A stretch of DNA of 64,000 bases from DASUPK01 sp963815665 (GTDB lineage Bacteria; Actinomycetota; Thermoleophilia; Solirubrobacterales; 70-9), in NCBI GenBank assembly GCA_963815665.1, contig CAWFHN010000023.1:1-64000 (forward strand), written 5' to 3'. The notes under the pieces are model-generated. The model did not search any database, had not been told where the DNA came from, and was given only the letters and a program-made list of their open reading frames with translations. Within the stretch, counting starts at the first letter, position 1. Every line of letters begins with the position of its first letter. Positions 8,878-16,780 of this stretch are shown here, in pieces. The position numbers and the translations under genes are program-made.

Positions 8878-9014
8878 ACGGTGCGCGTGCCGCCGCGTCC
8901 CATGAAGAAGATCAGCAACGCGACGATCGCCAGCGCAAAGAGAACCGGGTGGATGATTGCCCCTCCCGCGATGGCGATGATCAGCAGGACGACACCTGCA
9001 ATTAGCCACAACAT
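8874..9014 (-). CDS. Tiny two-helix membrane protein (Lmo0937-like)
   Basis: This 46-residue protein consists almost entirely of two hydrophobic helices (MLWLIAGVVLLIIAIAGG and PVLFALAIVALLIFFMG) joined by IIH. It has a short basic tail, GRGGTRTV. This matches the size and layout of the small lmo0937-type membrane protein family, whose function is unknown. Of two in-frame ATGs, the inner one at 9014 is seven bases from GGAGG and is preferred; the outer one at 9020 would sit on the ribosome binding site. Its stop overlaps, in antisense, the end of the esterase relic. Confidence 0.7.
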   Translation of the reverse strand: MLWLIAGVVLLIIAIAGGAIIHPVLFALAIVALLIFFMGRGGTRTV

Positions 9015-9111
9015 GAGCATTCCTCCTTCCTTGGCCTGACTTGCTCGGCGCTCGTATACCCGCACTGAGAGAGGGCAACCGGAAATGCCGATCGGCTGGG
9101 GAACGCGGCGA

Positions 9112-9184
9112 TGGGCGGTGCCGGGCTCGAACCGGCGACCTTCTCGGTGTAAACGAGATGCTCTCCCAACTGAGCTAACCGCCC
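9112..9184 (-). tRNA. tRNA-Val (TAC)
   Basis: The 73-base cloverleaf is complete. The acceptor stem is GGGCGGT/ACCGCCC with discriminator A. The D stem is GCTC/GAGC. The anticodon stem is TCTCG/CGAGA around TTTACAC (anticodon TAC). The T arm is GCCGG TTCGAGC CCGGC. All stems pair without mismatches and no CCA is encoded. Confidence 0.95.
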
Positions 9185-9243
9185 TGGGCCCGCCCGATTA
9201 TGACCGGCGCGGTGCCCGGCAGGCGGTGGTACCGTCGCGCGCC

Positions 9244-11001
9244 ATGTGGAGGCGAGTCCTTGGGGGACTTCCCATTGCCGCGGTCGTCGCGGCCGCGCTC
9301 GCGTGGGCGCCCGCCGCGAGCGCGCAGGACGTGACGATCACCTCCTTCGACGGCACCAAGATCGCGGCCCACTGGTTCGTGGGGAATGGCGTCGGCGCCG
9401 GCGATCGCGCTCCGACGATCCTCGAGGGGCCGGGTTGGAGCCAAGGGGGCGACACGAACAGCGGGAGCGGCGGCCCCGACGCCGGCGCGATCTTCGGGGT
9501 GCCGGGCATCAGCAACTTCATCAGCCACGGATACAACGTCCTCACCTGGGACCCGCGCGGGTTCGGCCAGTCGGGCGGCACCGTCGAGATCGACGATCCG
9601 CGCTACGAGGGCCGCGACGTCCAGGCCCTGATCGACTGGGTCGCGAAGCAGCCGGAAGCCCAGATAGACCAGAGCTGCTCGACGACCAGGAAGCGCGCCA
9701 AGAAGCGCAAGCGCCGCGCCACGCGTCAGGTGACCTGCGCGACCAGTCCCGACGACCCGACGATCGGAATGGCGGGCGCCAGCTACGGCGGCGGCATCCA
9801 GCTGGTCGCCGCCGGGCTCGACAGGCGGATCGACGCGATCGCCCCGACCATCGCCTGGCACTCGCTGCTCACCAGCCTCTTCCCCGAGAGCAACATCAAG
9901 CTCGGCTGGGGGTCGATCCTGGAAGCCATCGGCGTCGAGGGGTCGCTGCCAGGCGGCCTGAGCGCCCCCGCGACGGCCGCCGGCCGGCAGGACCCGCACT
10001 TCTATTCCATCCTCACCAACGGCCTGGCGACCGGGACGACCACCCAGGACGACCTCGACTGGATGGCATCCCACGGGCCCGGCGACCTGTTGAACCGGAT
10101 CCAGGTCCCGACGCTGATCATGCAGGGGACCGTCGACACCCTCTTCCCGCTTGACGAGGGGGTCGCCAACTTCGAGGGGATCGGCGCGAACCCGCTGAGG
10201 ACGGCCGCGATCAGGGCCAACGGGAAGAGGAAGAAGCGCAAGCGCGGGCGCCGCTCCGCGTCGGACGTGCAGAGGGTCCCGGTAAAGATGATCTGGTTCT
10301 GCGGCGGGCACGGCGTCTGCCTCACCGGCGCCGGTCCCGGCAGCGCCTACCTCGACCAGCGCCAGCTCGCCTGGTTCGACCGCTACCTCCGTGGCAAGCA
10401 GGACACCGACACTGGCCCGAAGTTCGCCTGGATCGCCGATGACGGCCAGCTCCGGAGCAGCGACGCCTATCCGCTCGATCCGGCGGGCCGGCTGCACGCT
10501 GCGGGCTCGGGGGCTCTGCCGATCGTCCCCGGCCAGGGGAGCGGCGCGCTGATCTTCGCCACGGCGGCCGCCAACGCGGTCAACCTGGCGGTCCCGGGGC
10601 CCAGCGGCGAGGCGAACGTGGTTGGGCCCCCGCACCTCGACCTCACCTATCAGGGGACCGCGGTTCCGCAGGAGACCTGGGTCTACGCCCAGTTCGTGAA
10701 CCCGCGGAACGGGATGGTGCTCGGGAATCAGGCAACACCGATCCCGGTGAGGCTCGACGGGCAGTCTCACTCGATCTCGCGGGACCTGGAGATGGTCGGC
10801 GGGCGTGCGCCGGCGGGCGGCGGCTACACGCTGCAGCTCACCGCGTCGTCCTCGCTATTCGACATCCAGCGCTCGGCCGGGGCGGTCACGTTCGGAAACA
10901 TCGACGTGACGATGCCGCTCGGCGACCCGGTGACCGGCGCCTCCGAGGTCGCGGCCAAGCATCGCAAGCGCAAGCATCGCAAGCGCAAGCACCGCCACTA
11001 G
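9244..11001 (+). CDS. Secreted S15/CocE-like alpha/beta hydrolase with basic inserts
   Basis: This 585-residue exported protein has a Sec signal peptide ending ASAQ (residues about 1-28). An alpha/beta-hydrolase core follows, with WDPRGFGQSGG, the nucleophile elbow GASYGGG (about residue 178), the acid in GTVDTLFPLDEG, and a His in GGHGVC. Its C-terminal beta-rich part resembles the jelly-roll of X-Pro dipeptidyl peptidase/CocE enzymes, so a peptidase or esterase is likely. Three Lys/Arg-rich tracts interrupt it: KRAKKRKRR, GKRKKRKRGRR, and a repeated HRKRK tail that ends the protein. The first two sit in probable surface loops. The ATG at 9244 is chosen because it starts the signal peptide. 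It stands alone, followed 27 bases later by the ATP-grasp gene. Confidence 0.82.
   Translation: MWRRVLGGLPIAAVVAAALAWAPAASAQDVTITSFDGTKIAAHWFVGNGVGAGDRAPTILEGPGWSQGGDTNSGSGGPDAGAIFGVPGISNFISHGYNVLTWDPRGFGQSGGTVEIDDPRYEGRDVQALIDWVAKQPEAQIDQSCSTTRKRAKKRKRRATRQVTCATSPDDPTIGMAGASYGGGIQLVAAGLDRRIDAIAPTIAWHSLLTSLFPESNIKLGWGSILEAIGVEGSLPGGLSAPATAAGRQDPHFYSILTNGLATGTTTQDDLDWMASHGPGDLLNRIQVPTLIMQGTVDTLFPLDEGVANFEGIGANPLRTAAIRANGKRKKRKRGRRSASDVQRVPVKMIWFCGGHGVCLTGAGPGSAYLDQRQLAWFDRYLRGKQDTDTGPKFAWIADDGQLRSSDAYPLDPAGRLHAAGSGALPIVPGQGSGALIFATAAANAVNLAVPGPSGEANVVGPPHLDLTYQGTAVPQETWVYAQFVNPRNGMVLGNQATPIPVRLDGQSHSISRDLEMVGGRAPAGGGYTLQLTASSSLFDIQRSAGAVTFGNIDVTMPLGDPVTGASEVAAKHRKRKHRKRKHRH
10957..10998 (+). 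repeat. 15-base tandem repeat encoding a Lys/Arg/His tail
   Basis: The unit AAGCATCGCAAGCGC occurs at 10957-10971 and again perfectly at 10972-10986, followed by a degenerate third copy before the stop. It encodes KHRKR repeats at the extreme C-terminus of the secreted hydrolase. Confidence 0.85.
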
Positions 11002-11028
11002 CCGCGAGGCGGCATAGGGTTCGGCGGG

Positions 11029-12225
11029 ATGAGGGTGCTGGTGACCAGCTCGCGCATGCCGTTTGCGCTGGACGTGATCCGCAAGCTCGGCGAGAGCGGG
11101 AACGAGGTGTACGCCTGCGACAGCTATGCGGCGTCCCCCGGCAGCCACTCGAAGTACCTCGCCGCACACTTCACCACAGCCTCCGCCTCGGCCGACCCGC
11201 AGCAGTTCGCCGCCGATGTGGAGCGCATCGCCACCGTCAACGACATCGAGCTGGTGGTGCCGATGTTCGAGGAGGTCTTCTACCTCGCGGCGCAGCACGA
11301 GGCGCTCTCGGCCGTGACCGGGCTCTACGCGCCGCCATTCCAGACGCTCGCGCAGGTGCACGACAAGGGCACCTTCCAGGAGCTCTGCGACCGGCTCGAG
11401 ATCCGGACGCCGCACACCGTCCTGGCCCATACTCGCGCCGAGCTCGACGAGGCGATCGAGCGGTTCCCGGAGTACTTCGCCCGAGCCGCCTTCTCGCGCG
11501 GCGGAGTCGGCCTGCTCACCAACACCGGGCCGCTCGCGGGACACCTCACCCCGGACGACTGTCATCCGACCGAGGCCAATCCCTGGCTCGTTCAGGAGTT
11601 CGTCGGCGGGCCGATGCACTGCACCTTCTCCTGCCTTCACGATGGGGCGGTGGCCACGCACATGTCCTACAGAGCGCCCCGGCAGTGGGAGCACTCGACC
11701 GGGATCCAGTTCCTCTCGGTCGACCCGGCCGACACCCTGGCGACCGTCCAGCAACTCGGCCAGGAGCTGGGCTGGAATGGCCAGATGTCCCTCGACTTCA
11801 TCGAGACGAGCGAGGGCCTGGTGATGATCGAGTGCAACCCGCGCCCGACCGACGGCGTGCTGCTGATGACCGCCGAGGAGCTGGAGCGGGGACTGCTGAA
11901 GCCCGAGGACGAGACCCTGCTGGTTCCGGCGGGGCGCGAGGAGCAGCTCGACTTCGCCGTCTTCGCGCAGATCTTCAAGGAGCCGCTCCACGAGGCGCCC
12001 AAGACGATCGAGGACCTGGCCAGGATCCACGGCACCGATCGCGGCTGGCGCGACGCGATGCCCAAGCTCTACTCGTTCCTCGCGCTCGGGCGCTTCGAGC
12101 GCCTCAGCCTGCGCGACCGCGAGCAGCTCTTCGTCGCAATGGCGGACGGCATCACCTGGGACGGCCAGCCGATCCCGGGGCTTCCGCCCGACGACGCGGC
12201 GTATCTCGCCAAACTGACCGGGTGA
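11029..12225 (+). CDS. ATP-grasp enzyme of unknown substrate
   Basis: This 398-residue protein has the ATP-grasp layout of carbamoyl-phosphate-synthase-like ligases. It begins with a Rossmann-like start, MRVLVTSSRMPFALDVIRKL. A pre-ATP-grasp lid region follows around QVHDKGTFQELCDRL. The ATP-binding core has FSRGGVGLL and WLVQEFVGG. The metal-binding end is GLVMIECNPRPTDGVLLM, where the Glu and Asn are the usual magnesium ligands. No substrate-specific motif is recognisable. It overlaps the next gene by one base (TGATG), and the SDR gene follows, so the three may form one unit. Standalone ATP-grasp ligases often make peptide-like or cofactor bonds, but which bond is unknown here. Confidence 0.8.
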   Translation: MRVLVTSSRMPFALDVIRKLGESGNEVYACDSYAASPGSHSKYLAAHFTTASASADPQQFAADVERIATVNDIELVVPMFEEVFYLAAQHEALSAVTGLYAPPFQTLAQVHDKGTFQELCDRLEIRTPHTVLAHTRAELDEAIERFPEYFARAAFSRGGVGLLTNTGPLAGHLTPDDCHPTEANPWLVQEFVGGPMHCTFSCLHDGAVATHMSYRAPRQWEHSTGIQFLSVDPADTLATVQQLGQELGWNGQMSLDFIETSEGLVMIECNPRPTDGVLLMTAEELERGLLKPEDETLLVPAGREEQLDFAVFAQIFKEPLHEAPKTIEDLARIHGTDRGWRDAMPKLYSFLALGRFERLSLRDREQLFVAMADGITWDGQPIPGLPPDDAAYLAKLTG

Positions 12226-12560
12226 TGGATCGCTCAGTCCTCTGGCGCGCGGCCGCCGCGCAGGTGGTGGCCGTTGCCGTGGTGTCGCTGATACTGGCGG
12301 TGACCCTGCCTCACTCGTTCTTCGAGGACTGGGGCTGGCTGACAGGGCCCGCGGCCTGGCTCGGCTGCGCGGCGCTGACGGCCCGGGCGCTGCACCTCGA
12401 TGTTCGCGGCGTGATGCTCGGCGCGATCCTGGCGGGGATCCCGAGCGCGATCGCGGTGCTCGCCGGCGTCCACTGGCTGGGAGTGATCATCGCCATCGCG
12501 GCGTTCGCCGCCTGGTGCGCCTGGCTCGCCCGGCGACCGGGAGGCGTGCTGTGGACCTAG
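12225..12560 (+). CDS. Small four-helix membrane protein
   Basis: This is a 111-residue protein with about four hydrophobic segments. The first is near residues 8-28 (AAAAQVVAVAVVSLILAVTL), then 35-50, 60-80 and 82-98. It has short polar loops and a basic end, LARRPGGVLWT. The ATG at 12225 overlaps the stop of the ATP-grasp gene (TGATG), which suggests coupled translation. The SDR gene starts inside its 3' end. I recognise no family. It could be a membrane partner of the ATP-grasp enzyme, but that is only context. Confidence 0.7.
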   Translation: MDRSVLWRAAAAQVVAVAVVSLILAVTLPHSFFEDWGWLTGPAAWLGCAALTARALHLDVRGVMLGAILAGIPSAIAVLAGVHWLGVIIAIAAFAAWCAWLARRPGGVLWT

Positions 12561-13303
12561 GGATCGACGGTCGCACCGCCCTGGTGATGGGCGCCAGCCG
12601 CGGCATCGGCCGTGGCATCGCCGGCGCCCTCGCGCGGGAGGGCGCCCGGGTGGCGATCTCCAGCCGCTCCGAGGATTCGCTGCGCGACGCCGCCGAGGAG
12701 ATGGACGGGGAGATCCACACGTTCCCGGCCGACACCGGAGACCTGGACCGGCTGCGAGAGCTGCCGGGCGAGGTGGCGGAGGCGCTGGGCCCCGTCGACA
12801 TCCTCGTCACCAACACCGGTGGGCCGCCGGCCGGCGGGGCGCTCGAGAACTCGCTGGAGGAGTGGGAGGAGGCGTTCCGCTCCCTCGTGCTCGCAACCCG
12901 CGTCCTGGCCGAGGGGGTCCTCCCCGGGATGCGGGAGCGAGGCTGGGGGCGAATCGTGAACGTCGCGTCGAGCTCGATCCGCGAGCCGATCCAGGGCCTG
13001 ACGCTCTCGAACGCGAACCGCATGGCGGCGCTCGGGCTCCTCGAGACCCTGGCCGACGAGGTCGCCGGCGACGGCGTCACGGTCAACACTGTCGCCACGG
13101 GCATGTTCGCCACCGAGCGGCTCGCCGACCCGCAGGGATCGCTCGAGGGCGCTGAGGCCGCGGCGAAGCAGAGGGTCCCCGCGAAGCGGCTCGGGCAACC
13201 CGAGGAGTACGGCGACCTGGTCGCCTTCCTGTGCTCGGAGCGGGCCGCCTATCTCACGGGAGCGGTGATCCCGCTCGACGGCGGCCTGCTCCGATCGGTC
13301 TAG
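12551..13303 (+). CDS. Short-chain dehydrogenase/reductase lacking the catalytic Tyr
   Basis: This 250-residue Rossmann protein has the nucleotide-binding motif GASRGIGRG (residues about 14-22), the structural NxGG-like TNTGGPPAG, and a C-terminal GAVIPLDGGLLRS typical of SDRs. A Ser triplet is present (VNVASSSIRE), but the expected Tyr-x-x-x-Lys is replaced by the stretch LTLSNANRMAALG. That matches a known divergent 3-oxoacyl-ACP-reductase-like subgroup with an imperfect catalytic tetrad. Activity as a normal oxidoreductase is therefore doubtful. It starts at GTG 12551 and overlaps the previous gene by ten bases. Confidence 0.82.
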   Translation: MDLGIDGRTALVMGASRGIGRGIAGALAREGARVAISSRSEDSLRDAAEEMDGEIHTFPADTGDLDRLRELPGEVAEALGPVDILVTNTGGPPAGGALENSLEEWEEAFRSLVLATRVLAEGVLPGMRERGWGRIVNVASSSIREPIQGLTLSNANRMAALGLLETLADEVAGDGVTVNTVATGMFATERLADPQGSLEGAEAAAKQRVPAKRLGQPEEYGDLVAFLCSERAAYLTGAVIPLDGGLLRSV

Positions 13304-13304
13304 C

Positions 13305-13496
13305 TCAGAGGCCTTCCGGCTCCGCGCCCGCCGAGTCCTCACCCTCATCGGGCTCAGCGGACTCGTCCTGATCCGCCTCGGCCGTCGTGGCGTCGCCGAT
13401 CTCGTCGGTCGTGGTCTCGGCAGCGGCCTCGGCCTCGGGTGCCTGCTCCTCCTGGATCTCACCGGCCTCCTGTGCCTCCTGCAACTCGTCGGTCAT
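13305..13496 (-). CDS. Small, highly acidic Glu/Ala-rich protein
   Basis: This 63-residue protein is made almost only of Glu, Asp, Ala, Gln, Thr and Gly (MTDELQEAQEAGEIQEEQAP, then ETTTDEIGDATTAEADQDES), with no aromatic residue and no membrane segment. It is likely disordered. The coding call rests on a strong AAGGAGG six bases before the ATG at 13496 and on the ordered composition. No family is recognised. It converges on the SDR gene, with one base between the two stops. Confidence 0.55.
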   Translation of the reverse strand: MTDELQEAQEAGEIQEEQAPEAEAAAETTTDEIGDATTAEADQDESAEPDEGEDSAGAEPEGL

Positions 13497-13579
13497 CTCG
13501 GCCTCCTTTTCGCATCGGTTGACTTCGGCCCCCCGTGATATCGAAGGCGAGCCAGCGCGATGTGAAGCCGCTGTGACGG

Positions 13580-14335
13580 TTACGCGGTGGCGGGCCTTGG
13601 AGCTCGCCGGAACGCCACGAGCAGCCAGACCCCGCCGGCGATCATCATCGCCAGGCTGAGCAGCTGGGCCAGGGTGAGGCCGACGGCGACGTCGCTGTTG
13701 CGGCGGATGAACTCGACCAGGAAGCGCTCGGTCCCCGCCAGCAGCAGGTAGAGGGCGAAGAGCGTCCCGTTCGTGAACCGGTCGCGGAGACGCCACAGCA
13801 CCAGGGCGACGAGCCCCATCGTCAGGGTCTCGTAGACCGGAGTCGGGTGGACGGTCTGGTCGGTCGGCTTCGTCCCATCCGGATACGCCATCGCCCACGG
13901 GCCGTTCCAGGCCTTGCCGTAGTCGCCATCGCCGGAGAGCTGGCAGCCGCAGCGGCCGATCGCGTAGCCGACCGCGAGGGCGGGGGCGGCGAGGTCGAGC
14001 AGGGCGAGGCCGAGATAGCCGCGCCACCAGGCCCAGAGCACGACTCCGAGGGCGCCGCCGATCACCCCTCCGTACCAGACCAGGCCGGAGCCGGAGAAGA
14101 CGTTGCCGAGCAGGTCGCCCTTGACGTCGCTGTAGTTCTCGAGGATGAAGTCGAGGCGGGAGCCCACGAGGCCGCCGACCAGCGCGGCGAAGCCCATCTC
14201 ATACGCCCAGTCGACCGGCTTGCCGAGCTCCTCGAGCCGCCGCCAGATCACCGCGCCGGCCCCGATGAAGGCGAGCGCGAAGCAGATCCCGAAGGTCTGC
14301 AGGGTCAGCGGTCCGAGGTGGATCGTCGGGAGCAC
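13580..14335 (-). CDS. lgt: Prolipoprotein diacylglyceryl transferase
   Basis: This integral membrane enzyme transfers diacylglycerol from phosphatidylglycerol to the lipobox Cys of prolipoproteins, the first step of lipoprotein maturation. The 251-residue protein has about seven hydrophobic segments and the Lgt signature IGRCGCQLSGDGDYG (about residues 127-141). The preceding GSGLVWYGGVIGG is also conserved in the family, and the TERFLVEFIRRN region fits as well. The start is GTG 14333-14335. It is shorter than many Lgt proteins but complete. The flavoprotein gene lies upstream on the same strand with a gap of about 40 bases. Confidence 0.93.
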   Translation of the reverse strand: MLPTIHLGPLTLQTFGICFALAFIGAGAVIWRRLEELGKPVDWAYEMGFAALVGGLVGSRLDFILENYSDVKGDLLGNVFSGSGLVWYGGVIGGALGVVLWAWWRGYLGLALLDLAAPALAVGYAIGRCGCQLSGDGDYGKAWNGPWAMAYPDGTKPTDQTVHPTPVYETLTMGLVALVLWRLRDRFTNGTLFALYLLLAGTERFLVEFIRRNSDVAVGLTLAQLLSLAMMIAGGVWLLVAFRRAPRPATA

Positions 14336-14376
14336 CGGAACGGGAGGCTAGTCCAGCCGGCTAAACGGGCCGCGGC

Positions 14377-15678
14377 TCAGTCGGAGAAGACGCCGGACAT
14401 CGCCTTCAGGCCGGCGTCCATGCCGCTCCAGAAGGGGCCACCGTGGAACGGCTTGCCGTGGCGGAACCGCCAGGGGACGGAGGTGCCGAGCATCTTCTTT
14501 CCCACGCGCCAGATCCTCGAGGAGCCGACCCGGTAGGCGCCATTCGCGTCCGGCCGGACCTCGATCGGGTGCGCGGGGTCACCGGTGAGACGGAGCGGGA
14601 CCTTGGCGAAGGTCGCCTTGTCGAACTGCTCCATGATGCACATGCTGACCGGGTCGAAGCTGAGCTCGGGCTCGGTTCCGAGAATCTCTGCCGCGATCTG
14701 CGACGCGGCCGCATCCCCCTGGAGGAAGGCGAGGAATGCCTGCTTGACCGGGAAGTCTCCGGCGTCCCCGACCGCGTAGATCTCCGGATGGCGGGTGAGC
14801 CGCCGGGTCGCGAGGTCAGTCGCCAGGAAGCCACGGTCGTCGGCGTCGAGGCCCGCGAACGGCGTGGAGGCGACGTACGGCGGGAAGGCGACCAGCAGGT
14901 CGTGTTCGATCCGCTCGCCGTGGTGGAACTCGACTCCCTTCGAGTCGACGCTGTCGACGACCCAGTCCGTATGTCCCTCGATTCTCCGCCGCTCGAACTC
15001 GTCGGTGACGAGCTCGTGGAGGCGAGGGCCGAACGCCTGGATGTAGCCCTGTTCGTAGGTCGCCCAGGTGATCGAGGTCGCGTCCCGCCCGCCCTTACGG
15101 CGCAGCCAGGTCTCGAACATGAGGACGATCTCGTAGAGCGGCCCGGCGCACTTGTTGTTCGGCGGGATCAGGAAGAGCACGCGCTGATGCTCGCCTCGCG
15201 TTGCCGCGGCCAGGACGCGTTCGAACCCGGCTCGAAGCTGGAGCATCTGCTCGGGCGTCCACATGCTGATCGCGTGCTCGGCGAGGCCCGGGATCTCGCT
15301 GGGCCGCATCCCGGAGCCGGTGGCGACTACCAGCTGGTCATAGGAGAGCCTGCGGCCGTCGACCTGCACCTGTCGAGCATCCGGGTCGATCTCGTCGGCA
15401 TGGCCATGCACGAGCTCGATCCCGCGCTTCGACGCCGGCTTGGCCAGAGGCACCTTGAGGCGCTCGGGGTCGAGCCCGAAGGGCACGTAGATCGAGTTCG
15501 GCTTGAAGAGGAAGTGGTCCTGGTCGGAGACGAGGGTGATCTGGGCGCGGTCGCCGGCGCGCAGGCGGAGGTCGAAGGCGGTTTCGAGCCCGCCGAAACC
15601 GCCTCCGAGCACTACGACACGAGTTCGAGCCAACCCGCCAGGGCCGGGAACTCCATTTCCCGTGGTGCTTTCCGCCAT
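14377..15678 (-). CDS. Sulfide:quinone-reductase-like FAD oxidoreductase
   Basis: This 433-residue pyridine-nucleotide-disulfide-type flavoprotein begins after a short tail with the FAD motif VVVLGGGFGGLETA. It continues with QDHFLFKPNSIYVPFG and VVATGSG, and a second FAD contact, YAVGDAGDFPVKQAFLAFLQGDAAA. A Cys in NKCAGPLYE matches the position of one conserved Cys of sulfide:quinone reductases, and a second lies in SMCIMEQF. The usual third Cys is not obvious, so sulfide oxidation is plausible but unproven; a type II NADH dehydrogenase is the alternative. ATG 15678 is chosen, and upstream extension would run into the tRNA-Glu gene. Confidence 0.78.
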   Translation of the reverse strand: MAESTTGNGVPGPGGLARTRVVVLGGGFGGLETAFDLRLRAGDRAQITLVSDQDHFLFKPNSIYVPFGLDPERLKVPLAKPASKRGIELVHGHADEIDPDARQVQVDGRRLSYDQLVVATGSGMRPSEIPGLAEHAISMWTPEQMLQLRAGFERVLAAATRGEHQRVLFLIPPNNKCAGPLYEIVLMFETWLRRKGGRDATSITWATYEQGYIQAFGPRLHELVTDEFERRRIEGHTDWVVDSVDSKGVEFHHGERIEHDLLVAFPPYVASTPFAGLDADDRGFLATDLATRRLTRHPEIYAVGDAGDFPVKQAFLAFLQGDAAASQIAAEILGTEPELSFDPVSMCIMEQFDKATFAKVPLRLTGDPAHPIEVRPDANGAYRVGSSRIWRVGKKMLGTSVPWRFRHGKPFHGGPFWSGMDAGLKAMSGVFSD

Positions 15679-15755
15679 GGCGGTCAGGCTGCCAGCGGTG
15701 GGAGCCCCGTACATCGGTTGTGGGCACAGAGGCCGCCTACGGGTTTTCCACTGAG

Positions 15756-15827
15756 TAGCCCCGGCGGGAATTGAACCCGCGTTCCCAGGTTGAAAACCTG
15801 ATGTCCTAGCCATTGGACGACGGGGCC
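15756..15827 (-). tRNA. tRNA-Glu (TTC)
   Basis: This is a 72-base cloverleaf. The acceptor stem is GGCCCCG/CGGGGCT with a terminal G-T pair and discriminator A. The D stem is GTCC/GGAC. The anticodon stem is TCAGG/CCTGG around TTTTCAA (anticodon TTC). The T arm is GCGGG TTCAATT CCCGC. Confidence 0.94.
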
Positions 15828-15856
15828 GTAGCGCGGAAGTGTAGGAAGGTCGGTGC

Positions 15857-16759
15857 CTAGCCCAGCAGCCGTTCGAGCAGCGCCTTCTGCGCGTGCAGGC
15901 GGTTCTCGGCCTGGTCCCAGACCGCCGAGCGTTCTCCGTATAGAACCTCGGCGCTGATCTCCTCGCCCGGGTGAGCCGGCAGGCAGTGCAATGCGATGGC
16001 GCGATGAGACGCCGCCGCCAGCAGCTCGTCGTTCAGCTGGTAGGCCGCCAGATCGCTGCGCCGGCGATCGGCCTCGTCCTCGTCCCCCATGCTCACCCAG
16101 ACGTCGGTGTAGATCGCGTCGGCCTCCGAGACGGCCGCGAGGGGGTCGGCAACGAGCACCGTCAGTCCCTCCTCGATCCGGTAGCCCTCGGGGCTCGAGA
16201 TCACGACGTCCACGCCTGCGATCCCGCCCAGGATCGCCAGCGACCGGGCGACGTTGTTCCCATCGCCCACGTAGGCGAGCCGCAGCCCCTCCAGCTCGCC
16301 GAAGCGCTCCTTCAGGGTGAGCAGATCGGCCAGCGCCTGACACGGGTGGTGCTGCGGCGTCAGGCCGTTGATCACCGGAACGCTCGCGCCCTCCGCGAGG
16401 TCGCGGACCCGCTCGTCGGAGCCCGACCGGATCACGATGCCGTGTAGATAGCGGGACAGGATCCGCCCGGTGTCCCCGAACGACTCGCCGCGGGTCAGCT
16501 GTAACTCGTCGCCACGGAGCACGACCGGCGTCGCGCCCAGCTCGGCGGTCCCTACCTCGAACGAGACGCGTGTCCGAGTCGACGGCTTCTCGAAGACCAG
16601 CGCCACCGAGAACCCAGCCAGCGAGCTGCTTCCCTCGCCACGATCGCGCCCGCGCTTGAGCTCCTCGGCGCGCTCGAGCAGCGCGAGCAGCTCGTCGCGA
16701 TCGAGCTCCTCGCCCGTCAGGAAGTCGCTGGCTGGAAGATGTGCCGTCGGTGGAGGCAT
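15857..16759 (-). CDS. argF: Ornithine carbamoyltransferase
   Basis: This enzyme catalyses carbamoyl phosphate plus ornithine to citrulline, in arginine synthesis, in the cytoplasm. The 300-residue protein shows the carbamoyl-phosphate loop KPSTRTRVSFE (about residues 58-68), HPCQALADL (about 135), the ornithine-side motif VWVSMGDE, and the C-terminal HCLPAHPGEE loop with its Cys. These distinguish OTCase from aspartate carbamoyltransferase. No other arginine gene is beside it. It is divergent from the nuclease-like gene, with starts 21 bases apart, so the two may share a control region. Confidence 0.95.
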   Translation of the reverse strand: MPPPTAHLPASDFLTGEELDRDELLALLERAEELKRGRDRGEGSSSLAGFSVALVFEKPSTRTRVSFEVGTAELGATPVVLRGDELQLTRGESFGDTGRILSRYLHGIVIRSGSDERVRDLAEGASVPVINGLTPQHHPCQALADLLTLKERFGELEGLRLAYVGDGNNVARSLAILGGIAGVDVVISSPEGYRIEEGLTVLVADPLAAVSEADAIYTDVWVSMGDEDEADRRRSDLAAYQLNDELLAAASHRAIALHCLPAHPGEEISAEVLYGERSAVWDQAENRLHAQKALLERLLG

Positions 16760-16780
16760 CGGGCAGCCGATACTAGGGCC

